DNA from: CAIZGX01 sp044239865 | GTDB lineage: Bacteria; Bacteroidota; Bacteroidia; Flavobacteriales_D; Sanyastnellaceae | Assembly: GCA_044239865.1 (NCBI GenBank) | Contig: JBIIAO010000001.1 | Coordinates: 806,001 to 870,000 of the forward strand | Reading direction: 5' to 3' | Length of the DNA: 64,000 nt | Shown here: positions 40,407 through 48,789 of the stretch, piece by piece | How the letters are laid out: each line of letters opens with the position of its first letter | Numbering within the stretch: the stretch's first letter is position 1 | Notes under the pieces: generated by a model | Seen by the model: only the letters and a program-made list of their open reading frames with translations | Database searches by the model: none | What the model was told of the DNA's origin: nothing | Translations under genes and position numbers: made by a program

Positions 40407-42971
40407 ATGCGGAAAGTTATTTTCTTTTTATTTCTTTCAATCGCCTCTTCAATCTCATTTGGGCAATCTGCAACTTTAAAAGGAACCATCAAAAACAGCA
40501 GCGGCGAATCTGTGCCTGGGGTTATTATTACCTGTAAAGAATTTCCGACAGTAGGAACTTCTTCCGATAACCGAGGAAATTTCTCTTTGGTTTTGAAATC
40601 TGAAACTACCTTAACGATTCTATTTAAAGGACTTGGTGACGAGCCTGTTCAAAATGTATTCTACCTCAACAATGGAGATGTAAAAGAAGTTGAAGTGTTA
40701 TTAGATAACTCACTTACAACCACAACCTTTGAGATTTTCGATAAAGGAAAGCGCGAAGGTGGATTTCGCGAAATTGAATTGAAACTTCCAACGAAACTTC
40801 CCGTCATGAATCAAGGTATTGAAGGATACCTCATTCAAGCCGCGGTGAATATGCCTTCGGAATTGAGCTCGAGCTACAGTGTGCGCGGCGGAAGTTTCGA
40901 CGAGAATTTGATTTATGTAAACGACATTCAGGTGTATCGTCCGTTTTTAGTTCGAAGTGGACAGCAAGAAGGAATGAGTTTTCCGAATCCGGATATGGTG
41001 AGCTCTATAAACTTCTCTGCCGGTGGATTCCAAGCGAAGTATGGCGACAAAATGTCCTCTGTATTGGATATTCAATATGCACGCCCAGATAGTTTAGGAG
41101 GAAGTTTTCAAGCCGGCCTGCTAGGGACGCAACTGCAATTGGGCGGATGCAACAAGAAGGGAACCTTCACACACAATACTGGATTTCGATATAAAAATTA
41201 TTCGTACGTTTTGAATTCATTGGATGTCTCTGGTGATTACAAACCGCGTTTCAATGACTTTCAAACCTATTTAACCTATCGTCCGAAAACGAAATACGGC
41301 CCTTGGGAATTTAGTTTTTTAGGAAACTATTCCAGTAACCGCTACAACTTCATTCCGCAAACGAGACAAACCGATGTGGGAAGTATTAACGAAGCTTTGC
41401 GTTTGACGGTTTATTTTGAAGGGCAAGAAATTTCCAAGTATGACACATACTTCGGAGCCTTTTCAACCCGATACAATCCGAATGAACACTCGCAATTAAG
41501 ACTCACTTTCAGCGCGTTCAATACAGACGAAAGCGAGAAATTCGATGTGCTTGGTGCTTATCGTTTAGATGAATTGGATCGTGACTTAGGGTCAGATAAA
41601 TTTGGAAGCGTGCTCACAAATCGCGGTGTTGGCGCGTTTCTCGAGCACGCCAGAAATAATTTGAACGCACAAGTGTATCAAGTCTCTCACAAAGGATTTG
41701 TAGATTATGTTAAGCAACACCACCTCCTGGAATGGGGAATGGACGCGAATATTGAGCACATTAATGATGTGTTGAGCGAGTGGACATTGATTGATTCTTC
41801 CGGCTATGCCACTCAGCACCCAAGAGATTCTATAGCTTATACCAATCCGAATGCGCAAGGGAATCAGTTCATTCCAATTCAAGATCGCGTCAAAGCGAAT
41901 AATCAGATTACCAGCAATCGCGTAAATGCATTCGTGCAAGACACTTGGAGGCATACGATGGACAATGGAGCAACGCTTACTGCAACGGCTGGTGTCCGCG
42001 CTAACCATTGGACATTTAATGATCAGACATTAATTAGTCCACGTATCAATGTCGCTTACAACCCGACTTGGGTAAAGAAACGAATGAATGAAGGTGGAAA
42101 GTTAGACTCATTAAGAAAAGACATCATCCTACGCGCTGCGGCAGGCTACTATTATCAACCACCCTTCTACCGTGAAATGCGTGGATTCGACGGACAGGTT
42201 AATCCGAATATTCGCGCACAAAAGAGCATTCATTATGTCCTTGGCGCCGACTATGTTTTCAATTCATGGGGAAGACCTTTCAAGTTAGTCACGGAACTTT
42301 ACTACAAGAAAATGGACAACATTATTCCATATGAATTGGAAAATGTTCGTCAGCGTTACTTCGCAGTGAATAGTGCAAAAGGTTATGCCTATGGAACCGA
42401 TGTTATGATTAACGGAGAGTTCATTCAAGGCGTGCAGTCATGGTTCCGAATGTCTTACTTGAAAACCATGGAAGACATTAACAACGACTCTTTCAACATT
42501 TATTTGAACAGCGACGGCGATACCATTTACAACGGTTACACTTTGAACAATGTCGCTGTAGATTCCATTACGCAGTATCCCGGATACGTTCCTCGTCCTA
42601 CCGATCAACGTGTGAGTGTCTCCCTTCTCTTCCTAGATGAAATGCCGAATCACGAAGAATATAAGGTTATGTTGAATTTTTACTTCGCCACAGGATTGCC
42701 ATACGGAATTCCTGATCAGCAGCGATACAACGACATCTTCCGCACACGTGCTTATTTGCGCGCAGACCTTGGCTTATCGCGTGACATGTTCGTGAAGCGC
42801 AAGAATAAGTTTTTCGATTCTGGAAACATTGCAATTGAAATCTTCAACCTCATGGGCGTGAACAACATCATTAATCACCAATGGATTGAAGATGTAAACG
42901 GCAGACAATATGGTATTCCAACTTATTTGACTGGAAGGAGAATTAATCTGAGGATGACGCTTTCTTTCTAG
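40407..42971 (+). CDS. TonB-dependent outer-membrane receptor
   Basis: 854 residues: signal peptide MRKVIFFLFLSIASSISFGQ, a CarboxypepD-reg-like domain (ATLKGTIKNSSGESVPGVIITCK), a plug domain (SSSYSVRGGSFDENLIYVNDIQVYRPFLVRSGQQEGMSFPNPDMVSSINFSAGGFQAKYGDKMSSVLDIQY), then a long beta-barrel ending in GRRINLRMTLSF with a terminal aromatic. No SusD partner follows, so it is not a classical Sus pair. Substrate unknown. A GATGAC array starts about 12 bp after the stop. Confidence 0.93.
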   Translation: MRKVIFFLFLSIASSISFGQSATLKGTIKNSSGESVPGVIITCKEFPTVGTSSDNRGNFSLVLKSETTLTILFKGLGDEPVQNVFYLNNGDVKEVEVLLDNSLTTTTFEIFDKGKREGGFREIELKLPTKLPVMNQGIEGYLIQAAVNMPSELSSSYSVRGGSFDENLIYVNDIQVYRPFLVRSGQQEGMSFPNPDMVSSINFSAGGFQAKYGDKMSSVLDIQYARPDSLGGSFQAGLLGTQLQLGGCNKKGTFTHNTGFRYKNYSYVLNSLDVSGDYKPRFNDFQTYLTYRPKTKYGPWEFSFLGNYSSNRYNFIPQTRQTDVGSINEALRLTVYFEGQEISKYDTYFGAFSTRYNPNEHSQLRLTFSAFNTDESEKFDVLGAYRLDELDRDLGSDKFGSVLTNRGVGAFLEHARNNLNAQVYQVSHKGFVDYVKQHHLLEWGMDANIEHINDVLSEWTLIDSSGYATQHPRDSIAYTNPNAQGNQFIPIQDRVKANNQITSNRVNAFVQDTWRHTMDNGATLTATAGVRANHWTFNDQTLISPRINVAYNPTWVKKRMNEGGKLDSLRKDIILRAAAGYYYQPPFYREMRGFDGQVNPNIRAQKSIHYVLGADYVFNSWGRPFKLVTELYYKKMDNIIPYELENVRQRYFAVNSAKGYAYGTDVMINGEFIQGVQSWFRMSYLKTMEDINNDSFNIYLNSDGDTIYNGYTLNNVAVDSITQYPGYVPRPTDQRVSVSLLFLDEMPNHEEYKVMLNFYFATGLPYGIPDQQRYNDIFRTRAYLRADLGLSRDMFVKRKNKFFDSGNIAIEIFNLMGVNNIINHQWIEDVNGRQYGIPTYLTGRRINLRMTLSF

Positions 42972-42982
42972 AAAGAATACAA

Positions 42983-43118
42983 ACTTCGTTTGATGACACA
43001 ACTCTTTGTGATGACGCTCCGCGATGACACTTTGTGATGACCGCTTCGCGGAGCGTCATCGATTGAAAATCGTCATCGCAACTTCGTTGCGTCATCCTTC
43101 GCAGAAGGTCATCACGAA
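42983..43118. repeat. GATGAC/GTCATC array with strand switch (family C)
   Basis: Four GATGAC units (42992, 43010, 43023, 43036) are followed by four GTCATC units (43055, 43072, 43091, 43109), so the array is symmetric about a CCGCTTCGCGG core at 43041-43051. Spacers include ACTCTTTGT, GATTGAAAATC and GCAACTTCGTTGC cores. It fills the gap between the TonB receptor and the acylase gene. Confidence 0.85.
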
Positions 43119-43133
43119 GTGTATATTTACATT

Positions 43134-45509
43134 ATGAAAAAACTACTAATCCGCAGCGCACTTGCGCTAACAACACTTGTGCTCTTATGCCTTGGAGCAG
43201 CATATTTTTGGTTGAAGAGTAGCCTTCCCGTTTATTCAGGTGAAAAGAAATTGGCCGGATTGCATGAGCCGGTAGATGCCTATTTCGATGAATACGGAAT
43301 TCCGCATATCGATGCGAAGAATTCTGAAGACGCCTATCGTGCACTTGGCTATCTGCATGCGCAAGAGCGTTTGTTTCAATTGGAATTGCTTCGCAGAGCC
43401 GGCAGTGGAACCCTAGCCGAAATCATTGGCGAAGACATGGTGAAAGTCGATCGCATTTTTAGAACGCTCGGAGTCTCTGAATACGCAAAAACTTCCGCAG
43501 CGAACTTTCAAAAAAATCACGTTAACGATGAAATGTCGAAGGAAGTCAACGCCTACATGGACGGTGTAAACCAATTCATTCAGAACGGACCTACCCCACC
43601 TGAATTCGCGCTTATGGGTATTCCAAAAAGAAATCTTACTGTTGAAGATATGTTTTGCATTAGCGCAGCTATGAGCTTCTCTTTTCAAATGGCAAATAAA
43701 ACAGAGCCCGTTATGACGCATGTGGCTTTAACACATGGGAAGCAATACCTCTATGACCTTGGTATGAATCACAATGAATCGGAATCTGAAATAAAACAGT
43801 TCGATAATCGAAGTCTAGATTCAAGCTTAACAGTGTTGAACAATTTGTTTCTTGAAGCAGAACAGGCCTTACCTGTTGCACCCTTCGATGGTTCAAACTC
43901 ATGGGCCGTTGCCGGAAGTAAATCAGCAACAGGAAAACCCATCTTCTGCAACGATACGCATATCGGATACGCCCTACCACAGACCTGGTTTGAAGCGCAC
44001 GTTAAATGTCCCGAGTTCGAAATAACCGGACATTTCCTTGCGGGAATTCCATATGCCTTAATTGGAAGAACTCCCAGCCACGCTTGGGGAGTTACCATGT
44101 TGGAACACGACGAAATGGATTTCTATGCGGAAAAAAGAAATCCGAATAACCCCAATGAAGTGTGGTACAAAGGAAACTACGTGCCCTTAACTTTTCGAAC
44201 CGAAGAAATAAAAATCAAAGGGAAAGAGAACCTAGTATTAACCATTCCAATTACACCACACGGCCCCGTTGTAAATGAAGTTTTTGTTGGAATGAAAAGC
44301 TCCACCCCTATTTCTATTTCGTGGGTGTATACCAAAATAGAAAACAAATCATTTGAGGCTTTTCGTGAAATGAATTTGGCGAAAAACATGAACGAATTCG
44401 AAGCAGCACTTCCACAAATTCACGGACCAGGACTAAATATTAACTACGCAGATACCGGCGGAAATATCGCCTGGTGGTCGTGTGCGCATTTGGTAAAGAG
44501 AAATTCAAATATTAATTCTTGGATTATACTGAATGCACGCGATACCAGCAACGAATGGAATGGATTTTATTCCTTCAATGAAAATCCGCGATGTGTTAAT
44601 CCTGCCTGGGGATACATCTATAGCGCGAATGATTGGCCCGGAGCTATGGCAGACGGTTCTTACTATCCCGGTTATTACAAACCGCAATACCGAGCAGATC
44701 GTATTTGCACCTTGTTAGAGGCAAGCGACAAATGGACTGCAGAAAAAATGAAAGATGTCTTGAACGATATTACTTCCACGGTAGATGCTGGAATGCTAAA
44801 AGAATTAGAACCCATTGCCAAGAAAAGTAAGTACTACGAAGATGTTGCTCCGGCATTCCTTTGGGACGGGGCTTATGAGCCAGAGGCAGCAGGACCGGTG
44901 TTGTTCAATAGATTCCTTTATTATTATTTGAAGTTCGCTTGTGAAGATGAAATGGGAAAAGATATGTTCAATTTGTTTTTAGACACACACCAAATGCAAC
45001 GAACACAATTGAGTTTATTCCAAAATAAAAACGCAGTTTGGTGGGACAATGTGAACACCAAGCAAATTGAAACACGCGAAGATATCTTGCTTCTCGCCTT
45101 CGAAACAGCGGCTCAGAAATTATTGAAGGAAGAAGGTGTGGTTGAAAAATGGGCTTGGAAAAAAGTGTGTACACTGGAATTAAAACATCCACTAAGTGCA
45201 GTTGCCTTATTCAAACCCTGGCTAAATCGAGAAGAACTTCCTGTCTTTGGTGGCAACGAAACCATTCACCAATCGGGTTTCAAACTAGACAGCACAGGAA
45301 CATATCACGTGCACTTTGGTTCGCAAATGCGCATTATTCACGACTTCGCGAATAACGACAGTTGGAATATTAACCCGGCCGGACAGAGCGGTCACCCTTT
45401 AAGCAAACACTACCTAGATCAGGCGGAACTTTACAGAACAAGACAATTTCGCCACGAATGGAACAGTTGGGAGAAAATAAAAACATTCCCTAAGTTGCGC
45501 TTATCTTAG
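43134..45509 (+). CDS. Penicillin acylase family protein (Ntn hydrolase)
   Basis: About 791 residues with an N-terminal membrane/signal segment (SALALTTLVLLCLGAAYFWL). Alpha-chain marks: PVDAYFDEYGIPHIDAKNSEDAYRALGYLHAQERLFQLELLRR. The autocatalytic Ser is in GSNSWAVAGSKSATGKPIFCNDTHIG (Ser256 from this start), giving the N-terminal nucleophile of the beta chain; later GPVVNE, and C-terminal GNETIHQSGFKLD and GQSGHPLSKHYLDQ. An in-frame GTG at 43119 is possible but adds only five residues. Periplasmic amide hydrolase; the natural substrate is unknown (acyl-homoserine lactones are possible). Confidence 0.92.
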   Translation: MKKLLIRSALALTTLVLLCLGAAYFWLKSSLPVYSGEKKLAGLHEPVDAYFDEYGIPHIDAKNSEDAYRALGYLHAQERLFQLELLRRAGSGTLAEIIGEDMVKVDRIFRTLGVSEYAKTSAANFQKNHVNDEMSKEVNAYMDGVNQFIQNGPTPPEFALMGIPKRNLTVEDMFCISAAMSFSFQMANKTEPVMTHVALTHGKQYLYDLGMNHNESESEIKQFDNRSLDSSLTVLNNLFLEAEQALPVAPFDGSNSWAVAGSKSATGKPIFCNDTHIGYALPQTWFEAHVKCPEFEITGHFLAGIPYALIGRTPSHAWGVTMLEHDEMDFYAEKRNPNNPNEVWYKGNYVPLTFRTEEIKIKGKENLVLTIPITPHGPVVNEVFVGMKSSTPISISWVYTKIENKSFEAFREMNLAKNMNEFEAALPQIHGPGLNINYADTGGNIAWWSCAHLVKRNSNINSWIILNARDTSNEWNGFYSFNENPRCVNPAWGYIYSANDWPGAMADGSYYPGYYKPQYRADRICTLLEASDKWTAEKMKDVLNDITSTVDAGMLKELEPIAKKSKYYEDVAPAFLWDGAYEPEAAGPVLFNRFLYYYLKFACEDEMGKDMFNLFLDTHQMQRTQLSLFQNKNAVWWDNVNTKQIETREDILLLAFETAAQKLLKEEGVVEKWAWKKVCTLELKHPLSAVALFKPWLNREELPVFGGNETIHQSGFKLDSTGTYHVHFGSQMRIIHDFANNDSWNINPAGQSGHPLSKHYLDQAELYRTRQFRHEWNSWEKIKTFPKLRLS

Positions 45510-45533
45510 ACACCTCAATAAATAGCATATAAA

Positions 45534-47687
45534 ATGAAGAGATTATTCATTGCTGCATTTGCCCTTTTCATCGGATTAGCCGCAACAGCTCAAGAAAAGA
45601 AAAACTTAACATTAGACGAATCTGTCCTTGGTCAATTCAGACAATTCTATCCTGAACAACTTCAGTTGCAATGGATTCCAGGTACCGAACGCTACTCTCA
45701 AATAAAAAATGACATCCTATACAGCCAATCGGCTATGGGGAAATCGAATCCAACCGTTGAACTTACCTTGGATGAGGTCAACAAAGCTTTTCTTGAAATT
45801 GGTTTGGAAAAGGCTACGGCCATGCCACGTTGGGAATGGATATCTTCTAACGAACTTCACACCACTGCTGCAGCTGCTTCATTAAAAAACAAAACGGTTG
45901 AAGTCACGTTTAAACTGAATAATAAAAAGGCTATTTCCATAAACGCCTACGACATCGACGTCGAAAATGTCGATTTTCAAACCAATGGAAATGTAGCCTT
46001 CACCAGGGGAAACAACCTCTTCGTGAAGAGCGGTGCAGAAGAAAAACAAGTCACGTTTAACGAGGAAGGAATTGTAAGCGGACAGAGTATTTCACGCAAT
46101 GAATACGGAATTGCCAAAGGAACATTTTGGTCGAAAGAAGGAAATCGTTTAGCATTTTATCACAAAGACGAATCGAGCGTGACAGAGTATCCATTAATCA
46201 ATTACAACACAACTCCGGCGAGTGTAAACAACATTCGCTATCCTATGGCCGGAGATTCAAGCGAAAGAATAAGTATTGGAGTATATGATGTGAAATCGGA
46301 AAGAACAATTTTCCTGAAATTGAACAATGGCGTTTTAAACGACACCTACTACGCGACCAACTTGTCTTGGAGTCCTGATGAGAATTTCATATTAATTGCT
46401 GAAATGAATCGTGGAACAACCACCTGCAATCTTAATGTCTACAGCGCCACTAATGGTGAATTTATTCGGACTATTCTTTCTGAAACAGATGCTCGTTGGG
46501 TTGAACCCGATCAAGCGCCTTACTTCCTTTCAAGTACTACATTCCTTTGGTACACTTGGAAGAATGGTTTCCACAATTATTACCTGTATGATTTAGCTGG
46601 AAATTTAATGGCTCAAACGAATGCCAATTTTGAATTGCTTTCTATTTTGGCTGTAAGCGATGACAAGAAAACTATTTTCTTCGAAGGAACAGGAAAGAAT
46701 GCAACGGAGCGTCACCTCTACTCTGCTCCTACCTCAACATTAAAGTTAATCGCTCTTACAAACGAAGCAGGAACGCACGGTTGCCAAGTTTCTTCAAGCG
46801 GAAAATTCTTCATTGATCAATTCAGTTCACTTTCTGTTCCGAATCGTGTTTCAATTGTTCCTTGCGGAAAAGGAATGCCGAATGTTCTTTTGAAGTCTGA
46901 AGACAAGTTGAAGAACTACAACATTGGAAATACCGATATTTTCACCATCAATGCCAACAACGGCACTCCGTTGTATTGCCGTTTGATTAAGCCATCGAAC
47001 TTCGATCCTGAAAAATTATATCCTGTTGTGGTTTACGTATACAACGGCCCTCACGTTCAATTGATTTCTAATTCTTATTTGGGCGGAAGTTCATTGTGGA
47101 TGAACTATTTGGCAGAACAAGGATACTTGGTATTCACTGTCGACGGACAAGGTTCAGCGCATCGCGGAAAAGAATTCGAGCAAATTATACATCGCCAATT
47201 GGGAACGCAAGAAATGGCAGACCAATTAGCAGGTGTGGAATGGTTGAAGAAACAATCCTATGTAAATCCTGCGCGCATGGCGGTGCACGGATGGAGCTTC
47301 GGAGGATTCATGACCACTTCATTAATGCTTCGTGCACCGGGAACATTCAAGGTTGGCGTTGCAGGCGGACCTGTTATCGACTGGCGCTTGTATGAAGTTA
47401 TGTACACCGAGCGATATATGGACACTCCACAAGAAAACGTGGAAGGGTTCGATGCTAACAATTGCACGAAGCACGTAGATAAACTTCAAGGAAAATTGTT
47501 AATGATTCACGGAGCAGATGACAACGTGGTGGTTCTTCAACACAACATGCGCTTTTTGAAAGCATGTGTTGACAAGAAGGTTCCGGTTGACTTTTTCGTT
47601 TACCCTGGACACGAGCACAACGTTCGTGGAAAAGACCGTGTACATCTCATGAATAAAATAATCACTTACATCACCGATAATTTATAA
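45534..47687 (+). CDS. S9 family (dipeptidyl-peptidase IV-like) serine peptidase
   Basis: 717 residues: signal peptide MKRLFIAAFALFIGLAATAQ, an N-terminal beta-propeller (DPPIV_N type; WSKEGNRLAFYHKDES, SWSPDENFILIAEMNR), and a C-terminal alpha/beta hydrolase domain. The catalytic Ser588 is in HGWSFGGFMTT, the Asp in IHGADDNVV, and the His in YPGHEHNVRGKDRVHL. Cleaves X-Pro dipeptides in related enzymes; periplasmic. Follows the acylase by 24 bp and may be co-transcribed. Confidence 0.94.
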   Translation: MKRLFIAAFALFIGLAATAQEKKNLTLDESVLGQFRQFYPEQLQLQWIPGTERYSQIKNDILYSQSAMGKSNPTVELTLDEVNKAFLEIGLEKATAMPRWEWISSNELHTTAAAASLKNKTVEVTFKLNNKKAISINAYDIDVENVDFQTNGNVAFTRGNNLFVKSGAEEKQVTFNEEGIVSGQSISRNEYGIAKGTFWSKEGNRLAFYHKDESSVTEYPLINYNTTPASVNNIRYPMAGDSSERISIGVYDVKSERTIFLKLNNGVLNDTYYATNLSWSPDENFILIAEMNRGTTTCNLNVYSATNGEFIRTILSETDARWVEPDQAPYFLSSTTFLWYTWKNGFHNYYLYDLAGNLMAQTNANFELLSILAVSDDKKTIFFEGTGKNATERHLYSAPTSTLKLIALTNEAGTHGCQVSSSGKFFIDQFSSLSVPNRVSIVPCGKGMPNVLLKSEDKLKNYNIGNTDIFTINANNGTPLYCRLIKPSNFDPEKLYPVVVYVYNGPHVQLISNSYLGGSSLWMNYLAEQGYLVFTVDGQGSAHRGKEFEQIIHRQLGTQEMADQLAGVEWLKKQSYVNPARMAVHGWSFGGFMTTSLMLRAPGTFKVGVAGGPVIDWRLYEVMYTERYMDTPQENVEGFDANNCTKHVDKLQGKLLMIHGADDNVVVLQHNMRFLKACVDKKVPVDFFVYPGHEHNVRGKDRVHLMNKIITYITDNL

Positions 47688-47700
47688 TTTCGGCCCACTT

Positions 47701-48786
47701 ATGAAAAACACTTCACTTACAGAAAAGCACATTGCGCTTGGAGCGAAAATGGTTCCATTCGCAGGATACAATATGCCCGTTCAATACGCGGGGTTAATGC
47801 AAGAACATCACTGCGTAAGAAACGACGTTGGGGTTTTCGATGTTAGCCACATGGGCGAATTCTGGATCAGCGGGCCGAAAGCTTTCGATCTAATTCAATA
47901 TGCTACCTCTAACGATGTATCGAAATTGTTCGACGGAAAAGTTCAATACAGCTGCTTACCAAATGCAACAGGCGGAATTGTAGACGATCTATTGGTTTAT
48001 CGTGTAAACGAAGAAATGTATTTGTTGGTGGTGAATGCTTCGAACATTGATAAAGATTGGAATCACCTTTCTGAGTTGAATAAAGAGTTCGGAGCAACCA
48101 TGGTAAACAAATCTGACGATACTTCGTTGTTGGCTGTTCAAGGTCCGAAAGCTGCAGATGCATTGCAATCGTTGACAGACATGACGTTGAGCGACATGGA
48201 GTATTACACCTTCAAAATAGGAACATTTGCTGGCGTTGAGAACGTTGTTGTTTCAACCACAGGATATACCGGTGCGGGTGGTTTCGAAATTTATTTCCCG
48301 AATGAAGCGGCGAACGAAATGTGGGACAAGATCTTCGCAGCGGGCGCTGAACAAGGCATTCAGCCGATAGGTTTAGGTGCTAGAGATACGCTAAGATTGG
48401 AAATGGGATTCTGTTTATACGGAAATGACATTAACGATACCACCTCTCCACTTGAAGCTGGATTAGGTTGGATCACGAAGTTCAGTGCGCCTTTCTTGAA
48501 CTCTGAAAACTTAAAAGCTCAGAAAGAAGCGGGAGTTGCGCGCAAGCTTGTAGCATTCGAAATGATCGACAAAGGAATTCCTCGTCACGATTACGAGATT
48601 GCAGATGCTAGCGGAACCGTTGTCGGTATTGTTACAAGCGGAACGCAAAGCCCTAGCTTGGAAAAGGCAATTGGACTGGGTTACGTCCCAACAGAAATGT
48701 CTGCGCTAGGAACAGAAGTATTTATTCTCGTTCGCGGGAAATCGTTGAAAGCAGTTGTGGTTTCACTTCCTTTCTACAAGAAATAA
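47701..48786 (+). CDS. gcvT: Aminomethyltransferase (glycine cleavage T protein)
   Basis: 361 residues. Transfers the methylene group from the H-protein lipoyl arm to THF. Marks: HIALGAKMVPFAGYNMPVQY, GVFDVSHMGEFWISG, GGIVDDLLVYRV, STTGYTGAGGFEIYFPN, GARDTLRLEMGFCLYGNDI and SGTQSPSLEKAIGLGYV. gcvH and gcvP are elsewhere. It ends 4 bp before the convergent CotH gene. Confidence 0.96.
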   Translation: MKNTSLTEKHIALGAKMVPFAGYNMPVQYAGLMQEHHCVRNDVGVFDVSHMGEFWISGPKAFDLIQYATSNDVSKLFDGKVQYSCLPNATGGIVDDLLVYRVNEEMYLLVVNASNIDKDWNHLSELNKEFGATMVNKSDDTSLLAVQGPKAADALQSLTDMTLSDMEYYTFKIGTFAGVENVVVSTTGYTGAGGFEIYFPNEAANEMWDKIFAAGAEQGIQPIGLGARDTLRLEMGFCLYGNDINDTTSPLEAGLGWITKFSAPFLNSENLKAQKEAGVARKLVAFEMIDKGIPRHDYEIADASGTVVGIVTSGTQSPSLEKAIGLGYVPTEMSALGTEVFILVRGKSLKAVVVSLPFYKK

Positions 48787-48789
48787 TCC

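Noticed and set aside
45510..45533. Similarity of AATAAATAGCATATAAAATG before the DPP-IV-like gene to the 35-bp block
   Set aside because: Only about 17 bases match loosely, and there is no TTAG-N22-TAGGTTTG arrangement, so it is probably chance in an AT-rich gap.
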